Shown here: positions 53,382 to 63,981 of the stretch, piece after piece
How the letters are laid out: each line of letters begins with the position of its first letter
Position numbering within the stretch: position 1 is the stretch's first letter
From: Lactococcus garvieae subsp. garvieae
Lineage (GTDB): Bacteria; Bacillota; Bacilli; Lactobacillales; Streptococcaceae
Assembly (NCBI RefSeq): GCF_029024465.1
Contig: NZ_CP118950.1
Coordinates: 186,001-250,000 of the forward strand
Reading direction: 5' to 3'
Length of the DNA stretch: 64,000 bases
Position numbers and translations under genes: made by a program
Notes under the pieces: generated by a model
Told to the model about the DNA's origin: nothing
What the model saw: the letters and a program-made list of their open reading frames with translations, nothing else
Databases searched by the model: none

Positions 53382-54845
53382 ATGAACGAAGAAGTAGTAG
53401 AGAAAGAAAAAAATATGAAAAATGAAAATCAAGTAAAGCGCAATTTAAAACAAAGACACATCACCATGATTGCGCTTGGTGGCACGATAGGAACAGGCTT
53501 GTTCCTAACCTCAGGAGCGACTATTAGTCAGGCTGGACCTTTTGGAGCAGTACTGGCTTATATCTTTGTCGGGATTATGGTTTATTTTGTCATGACCTCT
53601 TTAGGAGAGATGGCCACTTATTTACCCACATCAGGCTCTTTTACAGATTATGGGGCACGCTTTGTGGATCCAGCTTTTGGCTTTGCCTTGGGCTGGAACT
53701 ATTGGATAAACGGTGCAATTACGATTGCGGTTGATTTGACAACGGCAGGATTAATTACTCAATTTTGGTTCCCTCAGGTCCCTTCGTGGATATTCTCTGG
53801 TGTAGCCACAGTTCTTATTTTTGCGATTAATATCATGGCGGTACGCGCTTTTGGGGAAACAGAATATTGGCTCTCCATTATCAAGTTGATTACAATTATT
53901 GTCTTTTTGGCTGTTGGGGTGTTAACCATTATCGGAATTTTTGGAAATCATATTGATGTTGTTGGTAATCTAACAGCGGGGAATCACGGATTTACTGGTG
54001 GGGTGACCGGATTTGTTGGTGTTTTACTCATCGCTGGCTTTTCTTTTCAGGGCACAGAACTTCTGGGAGTTACAGCAGGTGAATCAGAAAATCCTGAGAA
54101 AAGTATTCCCAAAGCGATGAACTCTATCTTTTGGCGCATTCTTCTTTTCTATATTTTTACGATTATTGTTATTGCAGCTATTATTAATTACAAAGACCCA
54201 CGCTTGCTTAACCCTGATTCGACAGCGGTTATGAGTCCTTTTACTATTGTTTTTAAGAATATTGGTTTGGCCGTAGCAGCGAGTCTAATGAATGCTGTGA
54301 TTTTAACATCGGTTATCTCCTCAGCAAACTCAGTCATGTACGCTTCAACACGTATCCTCTACTCTTTGGGTAAAAAAGAAGGCGCGCCACGTCAGTTCTC
54401 AAAGATAGCCAAAAACGGTATTCCTATCAATGCTTTATTGGCAACGACAGCGGTCTGTGTGGTCGCATTTTTAACAGGAATTTTCGGCACACAAATTTAT
54501 CTTTTGCTTGTGGACCTGTCAAGTTTGACCGGATTTATTGCATGGCTTGGGATATCTATCAGTCACATTCGTTTCCGTCGGGCTTTCTTGGCTCAAGGTG
54601 GCGATTTGAGCAGTTTGCCTTATCAAGCAAAATGGTTTCCCTTTGGCCCCATCTTGTCTCTCATCATGACGGCAATGATTGTTGTTAATTTAGACCCAGC
54701 TATGCTTTTCAGTAGTCACTGGGGTGAAGGCTTGGCCATGTATGCCGCAATACCACTTTTCTTGGCCCTATACTTTGGATATAAATGGAAGTACAATACA
54801 AAATTAGTGCCACTCAAAGCGGTAGATTTGAGCCGGGAGAAATGA
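53382..54845 (+). CDS. APC-family basic amino-acid permease, probable histidine permease (LysP/HisP type)
   Basis: Proton-coupled amino-acid permease of 487 residues with twelve hydrophobic segments. It is close to E. coli LysP in motifs: RHITMIALGGTIGTGLF near residue 25, SGATISQAGP near 43 and SFQGTELLGVTAGESENP near 220-238. LysP and the lactococcal HisP belong to this group; the histidine leader upstream makes histidine the likely substrate. The start could also be the ATG at 53415; neither has a good ribosome site. Confidence 0.88.
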   Translation: MNEEVVEKEKNMKNENQVKRNLKQRHITMIALGGTIGTGLFLTSGATISQAGPFGAVLAYIFVGIMVYFVMTSLGEMATYLPTSGSFTDYGARFVDPAFGFALGWNYWINGAITIAVDLTTAGLITQFWFPQVPSWIFSGVATVLIFAINIMAVRAFGETEYWLSIIKLITIIVFLAVGVLTIIGIFGNHIDVVGNLTAGNHGFTGGVTGFVGVLLIAGFSFQGTELLGVTAGESENPEKSIPKAMNSIFWRILLFYIFTIIVIAAIINYKDPRLLNPDSTAVMSPFTIVFKNIGLAVAASLMNAVILTSVISSANSVMYASTRILYSLGKKEGAPRQFSKIAKNGIPINALLATTAVCVVAFLTGIFGTQIYLLLVDLSSLTGFIAWLGISISHIRFRRAFLAQGGDLSSLPYQAKWFPFGPILSLIMTAMIVVNLDPAMLFSSHWGEGLAMYAAIPLFLALYFGYKWKYNTKLVPLKAVDLSREK

Positions 54846-54857
54846 TAAAATGAAAGC

Positions 54858-55661
54858 ATGAAGAAAATCAAATTCTACCTGCTTCCCTTCCTCTTGTTAT
54901 TTATTTTTATGAGCTTGACGGCTTGTGGGGTAAACACGAAGAAAAATACATGGCAAAAGATTGAAGAAAGCAAGACGATTACTATTGGTTATGAGGCAGA
55001 CTTTGCGCCTCTAACTTCAAGGCAAGAGAGTGGAAAACCTGAAGGTTTCAATGTAGCTCTAGCAGAGGCAATCTTTGCTTCTTATAATATAAAGGTTGAC
55101 TGGAAAGCATTGGACTGGTCGGCCAAAGAAAAAGCCTTGAAAGAAGGAGAGGTTGATCTGATTTGGGGCCCTTATACAGCAAATAAGACAAGGGAAAAGA
55201 CCCTTTTATTTAGTCAACCTTACCACACGGGAAATTTGGTGTTGCTTGTCCCTAAAGAAGCAGAACTTTATAATATTGGCGATATGCATGGTCAAGCAGT
55301 TGGTGGGCAAAAAGCTTCAGCAGCTTATGATTTGTTTAGCGAGTATCCACAGATTTTAAAAAATATTGTCAAAGAAAATCTGATGTTTCTCTACAACCAG
55401 CCGAGCAATGCCATCGCCGCCTTGCAGGCAGGTGAAATTCAAGCTGTTCTTTTAGATAAGGACTATACTCAAACTTATCTTCGTCATCATCAGCTTGAAG
55501 GATTATATAATATTCTAGAAACGCCTTATCCACAAGTTGAGTATGCCGTAGCAGCACGAAAGAAAGATACTGAATTAATGGATAAAGTCAACCAAGGCTT
55601 ACAAGCCCTTCAGCAGTCGGGTGAATTTAGCAAACTCTCTAAGCAGTGGTTTCTTCCTTAA
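54858..55661 (+). CDS. Polar amino-acid solute-binding lipoprotein
   Basis: Lipid-anchored extracellular binding protein of 267 residues (SBP family 3). Signal peptide 1-22 ends in LTAC (Cys23). ITIGYEADFAPLT near residue 40 and GFNVALAEAIF near 62 are typical of amino-acid-binding members. It starts 12 bases after the permease gene, but no ABC permease or ATPase gene is nearby. An extended -10, TGA-TAAAAT (54843-54851), lies six bases before the ATG, so it could also have a leaderless transcript. Confidence 0.88.
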   Translation: MKKIKFYLLPFLLLFIFMSLTACGVNTKKNTWQKIEESKTITIGYEADFAPLTSRQESGKPEGFNVALAEAIFASYNIKVDWKALDWSAKEKALKEGEVDLIWGPYTANKTREKTLLFSQPYHTGNLVLLVPKEAELYNIGDMHGQAVGGQKASAAYDLFSEYPQILKNIVKENLMFLYNQPSNAIAALQAGEIQAVLLDKDYTQTYLRHHQLEGLYNILETPYPQVEYAVAARKKDTELMDKVNQGLQALQQSGEFSKLSKQWFLP

Positions 55662-55672
55662 GGTGTTAAAAT

Positions 55673-55698
55673 AAAAAGAGCGAAAGCTCTTTTTATTT
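55673..55698 (+). terminator. Rho-independent terminator
   Basis: AAAAAGAGC/GCTCTTTTT with a GAAA tetraloop. Confidence 0.82.
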
Positions 55699-55717
55699 AT
55701 AGTGAAGAGGAATAAAG

Positions 55718-56314
55718 ATGAAATTTATTGCAATAGTAGGAACCAATGCCAGCTTTTCTTACAATAGAAAGTTGCTCTGGTATATGAAGAAACATTTTAT
55801 TAATGAAGCTGAGATTGAAGTTATCGAGATAGCAGGCTTACCCTTGTTTTCGGAAGACAGCATGGACTTGCCCGACAGAATCCGTGAAATCGCTGAAGCC
55901 ATTGAAGCCGCAGATGGCTTGATTATTTCTACTCCGGAGTACGATCATGCCATTACTGCGGCCTTGAAGTCTTTGCTGGAATGGCTCTCTTGGGGAGCAT
56001 TGCAACCCATTATTAATACACCGGTTATGATTGTAGGCGCTTCTCTAGGAAAGCAGGGGTCTGTTTTTGCACAGGAAAATCTCAGACAAATCCTCCAATC
56101 CCCCGGATTGGAAGCCTTTGTCTTACCCGCTAACCAATTTTTATTGAGTCATGCGGCTGATGCTTTCGATGTCTCAGGAAATTTAATTGACAGACAAACG
56201 ATTTCTTGGTTGGAACATTGTTTCAGAAACTTTTGCCGTTACAGCGAGAACTTGCAGCCTTTACGCGCGCTGATAGAAACAGATGCGGATACTGGAGCAT
56301 CGGAGTATGAGTGA
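55718..56314 (+). CDS. NADPH-dependent FMN reductase family protein
   Basis: Flavodoxin-like oxidoreductase of 198 residues. The phosphate-binding start IVGTNASFSYNRKLL (residues 5-19) and TPEYDHAITAALKSLLEWLS near 75-95 are characteristic. It probably reduces FMN or quinones with NAD(P)H. Overlaps apbE by eight bases, which ties it to flavin attachment. Confidence 0.87.
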   Translation: MKFIAIVGTNASFSYNRKLLWYMKKHFINEAEIEVIEIAGLPLFSEDSMDLPDRIREIAEAIEAADGLIISTPEYDHAITAALKSLLEWLSWGALQPIINTPVMIVGASLGKQGSVFAQENLRQILQSPGLEAFVLPANQFLLSHAADAFDVSGNLIDRQTISWLEHCFRNFCRYSENLQPLRALIETDADTGASEYE

Positions 56315-57266
56315 TTTTTTGTCTCAAAAATATCGAGGTTTAGGTACAGTTATTGAGCTAAGTTTACTTGAGGTGGATAAGTCAGAGACTACAGAAAGAC
56401 TTGATCAGGCCCATAGAAAAATTGCTCATTATGAAGATTTATTCACAGTCAACAGGGCGTTCTCGGAGCTCATGGCGGTCAACCAATTCGCAGGATTAAA
56501 AGCTGCTCCCTTGTCGGAAGAAGTTTATACTTTAACGAAAAAAGCTGTGCAGATCAGTCAGGAGCATTTTGGTTTTAATGCAAGTATTGGACCATTAGTG
56601 CGCCTTTGGCACATCGGTTTTGCTGATGCCCGTATTCCTTCCGAGCAAGAAATTCAAGACATGCTTGCTTTGGTAAGTCCAGATCATATCGTTCTGGATG
56701 ATCAGAAAAAGACTGTTTTTCTCCCTCAAAAAGGAATGTCCTTAGACTTAGGAGGTATAGCCAAAGGATATATTGCAGATAAAGTTGTAGAATTTTGGAA
56801 AGAAACTGGTCTTTCCACAGGCATCGTTAATCTTGGGGGTAATATTCGGTTTTTGGGATTGCCTCTAAAGGGACATTGGCGTGTCGGAATTCGTAACCCA
56901 CTTACTCATGGGATATCGTTGGTACAGCAAGTGCTGACCACTTCCTCGTCTGTCGTAACTTCTGGAATTGATCAACGCTATTTAGAGCGAGACGGAAAGA
57001 GCTATCATCATATTCTCAATCCTGAAACAGGTTATCCTCATGTGAACAACTTAGCCAGCGTGACGGTATTTTCTGAAAAGTCATTAGATGGGGAGATTGA
57101 GGCGAAGAGAATGTTCTTTTCGGAAGAACCTGAAAAAGTCTTTGCTAAAAGACAAGATGTGATTCAAGCTGCAGTACTTATTACCAAAGAGAAGGAAATA
57201 AAAATCCTTGGACTTAAGCCCAAGGATGTACGTTTAATAGATAAACGTTTTAAGATTTTAAACTGA
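56307..57266 (+). CDS. apbE: FAD:protein FMN transferase ApbE
   Basis: Transfers FMN from FAD to a Thr/Ser of target flavoproteins, 319 residues, here without signal peptide or lipobox. Family motifs: ASIGPLVRLWHIGF near residue 92, LDLGGIAKGYIADKV near 147-161, and NLGGNIRFLG near 172; SGIDQRYLE and HHILNPETGYP near 225-245. The start at 56307 has GGAG nine bases upstream; the frame is open from 56283. Targets in this window are not obvious; the co-encoded FMN reductase may act in the same pathway. Confidence 0.93.
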   Translation: MSDFLSQKYRGLGTVIELSLLEVDKSETTERLDQAHRKIAHYEDLFTVNRAFSELMAVNQFAGLKAAPLSEEVYTLTKKAVQISQEHFGFNASIGPLVRLWHIGFADARIPSEQEIQDMLALVSPDHIVLDDQKKTVFLPQKGMSLDLGGIAKGYIADKVVEFWKETGLSTGIVNLGGNIRFLGLPLKGHWRVGIRNPLTHGISLVQQVLTTSSSVVTSGIDQRYLERDGKSYHHILNPETGYPHVNNLASVTVFSEKSLDGEIEAKRMFFSEEPEKVFAKRQDVIQAAVLITKEKEIKILGLKPKDVRLIDKRFKILN

Positions 57267-57286
57267 GTATTGCTCAGTTTTTTTCT
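57260..57286 (+). terminator. apbE terminator
   Basis: AAACTGAG/CTCAGTTT around TATTG, then T run; the stop codon lies in the stem. Confidence 0.82.
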
Positions 57287-58885
57287 TTATTCAGGTCGTG
57301 CATAAGAGGCAATCATTTGCTCGGCACACTTAAGACCATCAATGGCTGCCGATACAATCCCGCCAGCAAATCCGGCACCTTCACCAGATGGATAAATGCC
57401 TTGTGTGGAAATAGATTGGAAACTTTCTTCATCACGATTGATGCGAACAGGAGAAGAAGAGCGAGATTCAACACCAGTCATAATTGCATCGTTCATGGCG
57501 AAACCTTGGATTTTTTTGTCAAATCCAAGAAGAGCTTCCTTCATAGAAGAAGTAATATATTCAGGGAAGAGTTGGCTTAAGTCCGTTGGAGTGACACCTA
57601 AAGCATAAGAAGGCGTCACTTTACCGATGCCAGTAGAGGGGCGATCTGCAAGGAAATCTCCAACCAATTGAGCAGGGGCTTGATAAGTTTTACCACCGAG
57701 GACAAATGCTTTTTCTTCAAGTTTTCGTTGGAATTCGACCCCAGCAAGTGGATGATCTTGGCCAAAATCTTCTGGGAAGACTTGAACCAGTAAGCCACTA
57801 TTGGCATTTTCTTCAGACCGGGCATGTTCGCTCATACCATTGGTTACTAAACGGCCTTCTTCCGACGCGGCGGGCACGACAAGTCCTCCAGGGCACATGC
57901 AGAATGTATAAACGCCTCGTCCAGAACTGGCCTTGTGTGTTAACCGATACTCTGCTGCGCCAAGACGAGGATGCTCAGCAAATTCTTTGTACTGTGCTTG
58001 ATTAATCAAGCTTTGAGGATGTTCGATGCGAACTCCAACAGCAAAAGGTTTAGCTGTCATATTAATTCCCTTATCGTACAACTCAGAAAAGGTATCGCGT
58101 GCGCTGTGTCCGATGGCTAAAATGGCATGATTGGAGAGGATTTCTTCGCCATTTTTGAGAACAATACCTTGAAGCTTATTTTTGTCGATGATAAATGAAG
58201 CGACTTGACTGTCAAAAAGAACGTCTCCACCCAAAGCAATAATCTGTTCACGAATATTCTTGACAATATCGCGAAGTAAATCTGTACCTACGTGCGGATG
58301 CGCTTTGTAGAGGATATCTTCAGGGGCGCCGGCTTTTACAAATTCTTCTAAAACTTTGCGCCCACGCAAGTCGCGTACACGGGAAGTAAGTTTTCCATCT
58401 GAAAAGGTACCTGCACCACCTTCACCAAACTGGACGTTTGAAGCAGGATTGAGTTTTCCTTTTTTCCAGAACTCATCGATGGATTTCACACGTTCTTCAA
58501 CTTTTTGGCCCCGTTCTAAAACGATAGGACGGTAACCCATTTGCGCTAAGAGTAAAGCAGAAAACATGCCAGCAGGACCAAAACCGATGACTAAGGGACG
58601 ATGTTTCATGGCTTCTGTTCCGATTTGTGGCTCTTTATATTTCAAGTCTGGCGAGGGTGAAACATTTTTTATTTTTTTCTTGAGGAGTTTGGCTTCATTT
58701 TTGACTTTGGCATCAACCGTGTAGATAAAGTTGATTTCTCCCCGATGGCGCGCATCGATTGATTCCTTATAAATACGATAGTCAATCAAGTCGGATTCTT
58801 GAATTTTTAATTTTTTCAAAAGTAAGCTTTTCACTTTTTCCACAGGCTCATCAATTGAAGTTTTTATTTGAGATATTCTTAACAT
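57287..58885 (-). CDS. FAD-dependent oxidoreductase (COG2509 type)
   Basis: Flavoprotein dehydrogenase-like protein of 532 residues. An N-terminal domain of about 90 residues precedes the dinucleotide-binding motif GFGPAGMFSALLLAQ near residue 97 and VLERGQ. The middle contains FGEGGAGTFSDGKL (about 152-165) and the end has the second FAD contact GEGAGFAGGI near 508, with STQGIYPSGEG. These features are typical of the uncharacterised FAD-dependent dehydrogenase family found in many Firmicutes. Convergent with apbE; the substrate is unknown. Confidence 0.88.
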   Translation of the reverse strand: MLRISQIKTSIDEPVEKVKSLLLKKLKIQESDLIDYRIYKESIDARHRGEINFIYTVDAKVKNEAKLLKKKIKNVSPSPDLKYKEPQIGTEAMKHRPLVIGFGPAGMFSALLLAQMGYRPIVLERGQKVEERVKSIDEFWKKGKLNPASNVQFGEGGAGTFSDGKLTSRVRDLRGRKVLEEFVKAGAPEDILYKAHPHVGTDLLRDIVKNIREQIIALGGDVLFDSQVASFIIDKNKLQGIVLKNGEEILSNHAILAIGHSARDTFSELYDKGINMTAKPFAVGVRIEHPQSLINQAQYKEFAEHPRLGAAEYRLTHKASSGRGVYTFCMCPGGLVVPAASEEGRLVTNGMSEHARSEENANSGLLVQVFPEDFGQDHPLAGVEFQRKLEEKAFVLGGKTYQAPAQLVGDFLADRPSTGIGKVTPSYALGVTPTDLSQLFPEYITSSMKEALLGFDKKIQGFAMNDAIMTGVESRSSSPVRINRDEESFQSISTQGIYPSGEGAGFAGGIVSAAIDGLKCAEQMIASYARPE

Positions 58886-58947
58886 AGTTTGTTCTCTTAT
58901 CTAGATAAAGTGTTGCTGACAAAAGCTAGCGCACACTTCTTGATTGT

Positions 58948-58977
58948 AAAAACCCAGCCCTGAGAACTGGATTTTTG
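58948..58977 (-). terminator. lysS terminator
   Basis: Stem CCAG/CTGG extended by A/T pairs, minus-strand T run at 58948-58952. Confidence 0.65.
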
Positions 58978-58980
58978 CTT

Positions 58981-60480
<1,500 letters not shown>

Positions 60481-60774
60481 CTATAAAAAAGTTTATATCA
60501 ACCATATTTTAGCATAATTTTACGGCTTTTGACAGCTTATAATCATGTTTTTGAAAAATCTTATGAAAGAAAAGTTGAACTTTATTTTTAGAAAAATAAA
60601 ATGCCGTCATTTACAGACTTGAAATATGACATTTTTCAGAGAAAAAGAGAAATAGTCCCGAAATATAGAGCTTAAGAAAGCTTGTTTTAAAAGACTTTCG
60701 GTCACTTTGTCTTTCTGTTGCATTTGTTACTGAAACCAAACATAAAAATACTACTAAAATTAATAAAAAAATGC

Positions 60775-60780
60775 TACAAT
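60775..60780 (+). promoter_or_regulatory. Extended -10 promoter of kimA
   Basis: TGC-TACAAT at 60772-60780. The region 60469-60771 contains the lysS promoter and otherwise nothing I can name. Confidence 0.55.
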
Positions 60781-60786
60781 AGTTGA

Positions 60787-60886
60787 GTTATCTTGGAGAG
60801 GCCTCTTTATGCTAGGAAAGTCAAGCCTAGACTGAATTAAGCCGGATAAATCCAACTTAAAGATTTTATGATACAGGAGTTACGTT
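60787..60886 (+). promoter_or_regulatory. Structured leader of kimA, possible riboswitch
   Basis: TTGGA (60793-60797) pairs with TCCAA (60851-60855), then GGC (60800-60802) with GCC (60841-60843), enclosing the hairpin CTAGG (60812-60816)/CCTAG (60826-60830). An asymmetric internal loop remains between the first two helices. It does not match the ydaO c-di-AMP riboswitch pattern that precedes kimA in Bacillus. Confidence 0.4.
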
Positions 60887-62725
60887 TTGAAAAAAGTCAA
60901 AGAGCTTTTAATTGGTAAATCTTTAAAGTCAACAGTAGGAGATTCACACCTGCTGACTAAATTACAGGCCTTAGCCATGTTATCGTCAGATGCCTTGTCA
61001 TCAATTGCTTATGGACCTGAACAAATTCTTTTGGTATTGGTTGCAGTAGGTGCAGGGGCTTCATGGTATTCGATACCTATTGCCTTAATTATTTTAGTTT
61101 TACTGTTTGCGCTGATTGGAAGTTATACGCAGGTTATTCATGCCTATCCATCAGGAGGCGGAGCTTATCTGGTTTCAACAGAAAATCTTGGTACAATCCC
61201 AGGATTAATATCCGGCGGATCGCTTCTGGTCGACTATATGTTGACGGTTGCTGTATCTACAGCTTCAGGAGCGGATGCTATAACCTCAGCTTTACCTGAA
61301 CTTCATCAGTACAATTTAGAAATTGCAGTGGCCCTTGCCTTACTGCTTATGCTGATGAATCTCCGAGGCTTACGAGAATCCGCAGCCTTCCTCATGATTC
61401 CTGTCTATACGTTTATTGTGACGACAGTTGCCCTCTTAGGCGTTGGGGTGTTCCGCATCTTATCGGGAAGTTTACCCTACCAAGCACCGGCTCATATCGG
61501 TACAACCGTAGGAGGGGTTTCACTTATCCTCTTGCTCAAAGCCTTCTCAACAGGTTCATCATCTCTGACAGGGGTAGAAGCCATTTCGAATGCTGTACCA
61601 TTCTTTAAGCAACCGAAAGAAAAAAATGCAGCCAAGACTTTGGTGATGATGGGGATTATTTTAGCAGTGTTCTTCAGTGGTGTAATCTTCTTTGCTTATT
61701 GGCTTGGATTGACACCGCGTGGTGACGTGACCATTATCGCCCAAATGGCGCAAAAGATTTTTGGAGACAGTGTTTTTGGGCATGCATTCTTCTTTATCTT
61801 CCAAATTGCTACAGCTCTCATTTTGGCGGTAGCAGCAAATACAGGTTATTCAGCCTTTCCAATGCTTGCTTTTAATATGGCGAAGAAAAAATACATGCCT
61901 CACTTGTTCACTGCGCGTGGGACACGTTTGAGTTATTCAAACGGGATTATCAGCCTGGCTATTGGTGCAGTTATTCTCTTGTTTATCTTTGATGGGCAAA
62001 CAGATCGCCTTATCCCACTCTATGCTATTGGTGTATTTACACCATTTACGTTGGCTCAAATCGGTATGGTTGTCCATTGGCGCAAGAAGCTTGGAAGTAA
62101 GTTCTTGCTACGTTCTATCCCTAACATTATTGGGGCAATCATTTCTTTTGTCGTGGTGATGATTTTGCTCATTTTCCGCACAGCTGAAATTTGGCCATTC
62201 TTTATTGTTTTACCTATTTTGATTTTCTGCTTTATCCGTATTCACAGTCATTATATGAATGTGGCGGAACAATTGCGTTTGCGCAAAGAAACCGCAGAGC
62301 ACAAGTTTGATGGTAACACAGTTATCGTCTTGGTCGGAAATGTAACCAATGTTGATGTTGGAGCGATTAACTATGCACGTTCTGTAGGAGACTATCTTAT
62401 TGCGCTTCACGTGTCGACAAAAGAAGATACGGAAAAAGAAGCAGAGATCGAACGTGATTTCAATGAAACTTTCCCAGACATCAAGTTGACTGTTGTACAT
62501 ACCAGCTATCGGAGTATCATCACGCCAGCTGTTCGCTTTATTAATCTCGCTGCAAAACAAGCAAAAGCGCACAATTATACAACCACTGTTTTGATTCCAA
62601 CTTTCATTCCGTCAAAACCATGGCAAAATATCTTCCACAATCAGACTGGCTTACGCCTCCGTTACTATCTGAATGCTCATGAAGATATCATCCTTTCAAG
62701 CTACAACTATCATTTAAAAAAATAA
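60887..62725 (+). CDS. kimA: High-affinity potassium importer KimA
   Basis: Proton-coupled K+ importer of the KUP/APC superfamily, 612 residues, clearly related over its length to B. subtilis KimA. About twelve hydrophobic segments occupy residues 20-455; signatures include KLQALAMLSSDALSSIAYG (24-42), YPSGGGAYLVS near 86 and SSLTGVEAISN near 223. A cytosolic C-terminal domain from about 470 resembles a universal-stress fold and binds c-di-AMP in the Bacillus protein. TTG start, with AGGAG (60875-60879) upstream. Probable control by c-di-AMP at protein level. Confidence 0.93.
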   Translation: MKKVKELLIGKSLKSTVGDSHLLTKLQALAMLSSDALSSIAYGPEQILLVLVAVGAGASWYSIPIALIILVLLFALIGSYTQVIHAYPSGGGAYLVSTENLGTIPGLISGGSLLVDYMLTVAVSTASGADAITSALPELHQYNLEIAVALALLLMLMNLRGLRESAAFLMIPVYTFIVTTVALLGVGVFRILSGSLPYQAPAHIGTTVGGVSLILLLKAFSTGSSSLTGVEAISNAVPFFKQPKEKNAAKTLVMMGIILAVFFSGVIFFAYWLGLTPRGDVTIIAQMAQKIFGDSVFGHAFFFIFQIATALILAVAANTGYSAFPMLAFNMAKKKYMPHLFTARGTRLSYSNGIISLAIGAVILLFIFDGQTDRLIPLYAIGVFTPFTLAQIGMVVHWRKKLGSKFLLRSIPNIIGAIISFVVVMILLIFRTAEIWPFFIVLPILIFCFIRIHSHYMNVAEQLRLRKETAEHKFDGNTVIVLVGNVTNVDVGAINYARSVGDYLIALHVSTKEDTEKEAEIERDFNETFPDIKLTVVHTSYRSIITPAVRFINLAAKQAKAHNYTTTVLIPTFIPSKPWQNIFHNQTGLRLRYYLNAHEDIILSSYNYHLKK

Positions 62726-62732
62726 ATAAACC

Positions 62733-62778
62733 AAGCGTTCAAGACAACAGAAAACTGTTGACTGGGCGCTTTTTTCTT
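62733..62778 (+). terminator. kimA terminator
   Basis: Long hairpin: AAGCG/CGCTT at the base and ACAACAG/CTGTTG-type upper stem around AAAA, then TTTTTT. Confidence 0.8.
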
Positions 62779-62871
62779 TCCCTTTAAATAAGAAAATAAC
62801 TTCATATTAGGACGATAAATGAGACGAATAGGACATGTCAATGAATACACAAAATAATTTTTGTTTTTTGC

Positions 62872-62877
62872 TATAAT
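62872..62877 (+). promoter_or_regulatory. Extended -10 of the YeiH-type gene, seven bases from the ATG
   Basis: TGC-TATAAT at 62869-62877; ATG at 62885. Confidence 0.65.
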
Positions 62878-62884
62878 AGTTGTC

Positions 62885-63892
62885 ATGTTAAATAAGAAGA
62901 TTATGCCAGGTTTGGGGCTCAGTTTTGTGGTTGCCTTAGTGAGTTACTTTTTAAATCTCTTTGTTTTTAAAGGGCTAGGTGCAGCAACTATTGCTATCTT
63001 ACTGGGAATTATTTTGGGGAATGTTTACTTCAAACAACCGGTCCTCTTTGCAGGTACGGCTTGGTCAGAAAAGAAACTTCTTGAGTTTTCAGTCATGTTT
63101 TTAGGAGCGACTGTTACCTTTCAAACGATACAAAAATTAGGCTGGAGTGGTATAAGCTTTATTCTTCTACAAATGGTCCTTACAATTGTGTTTGTCCTGT
63201 TTATTGGGAAGAAACTTGGTTTTTCCTCGAAAGTTAATGCGCTGATGGCCTCTGGGAATGCCGTTTGTGGTTCTTCAGCCATTGCAGCAGTTGAGCCAGT
63301 TATTGGAGCTGAAGATAAAGACAAGCGAACAGCGATAACAATGGTTAACCTTATGGGGACAGTCTTAATGCTTCTATTACCGCTTTTAGGGACCTGGTTT
63401 TTTGGAGCAAATGATTTCCTACGTGGAGCTCTGATTGGGGGAACCATTCAATCTGTGGGGCAGGTTGTGGCTTCAGCAACAATGGTGAATACGGAAACAA
63501 CAACAATGGCTACCTTGTTTAAAATCATGCGTATCATCATGCTTGTCTTTGTTGTCCTCTATTTTTCTTTCCAAACACGTCGCACAGAGAAAGCACCAAC
63601 TGGACAGGAAGGTCAGCTCAAGATTAAGCGTCAATCCTTTCTGCCTTGGTATGTATTAGGATTTATTATTCTGTGTAGTCTGGATACAGTTTTTCAATTT
63701 CCTAAAGTCATTACGGAAACGGCACGTTTTATCAGTAGTTGGTGCGAAATTATTGCTTTAGCCGCTATCGGTTTAAGGCTTAATCTAGTGGAATTCGTCC
63801 GCGCGGGAAGAAAGTTAGCAATCTACGGCTTAGCTGTGCTTGTTTTCCAAGTGGGAATTGCATTAGTGTTGATTCGTCTATTATTAACCTAG
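62885..63892 (+). CDS. YeiH/UPF0324 family membrane protein
   Basis: Membrane protein of 335 residues with about ten hydrophobic segments. The family hallmarks are LLEFSVMFLGATVTF near residue 60-75, SGNAVCGSSAIAAVEPV near 122-138 and GGTIQSVGQVVAS near 182-194. Members have been called putative sulfate exporters or anion permeases; the real substrate is not established. The frame is open from 62861 (TTG) but this lies inside the promoter, so 62885 is the start. Confidence 0.88.
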   Translation: MLNKKIMPGLGLSFVVALVSYFLNLFVFKGLGAATIAILLGIILGNVYFKQPVLFAGTAWSEKKLLEFSVMFLGATVTFQTIQKLGWSGISFILLQMVLTIVFVLFIGKKLGFSSKVNALMASGNAVCGSSAIAAVEPVIGAEDKDKRTAITMVNLMGTVLMLLLPLLGTWFFGANDFLRGALIGGTIQSVGQVVASATMVNTETTTMATLFKIMRIIMLVFVVLYFSFQTRRTEKAPTGQEGQLKIKRQSFLPWYVLGFIILCSLDTVFQFPKVITETARFISSWCEIIALAAIGLRLNLVEFVRAGRKLAIYGLAVLVFQVGIALVLIRLLLT

Positions 63893-63913
63893 AAAAATAG
63901 TGAATGTGGTATA

Positions 63914-63919
63914 ATAGCC
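63914..63919 (+). promoter_or_regulatory. Extended -10 promoter of the last gene
   Basis: GG-TATAAT near 63911-63919, with AAAGGAA before the ATG at 63982. Confidence 0.5.
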
Positions 63920-63981
63920 TGTACTGAAATTCTATCAGGAATAAAAAGATAACCTTATATTAAGTAACAAAGGAAAATAAA

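Noticed and set aside
60787-60886. ydaO-type c-di-AMP riboswitch upstream of kimA
   Set aside because: The leader is too short and lacks the conserved ydaO blocks as I know them; kept only as an unnamed structured leader.
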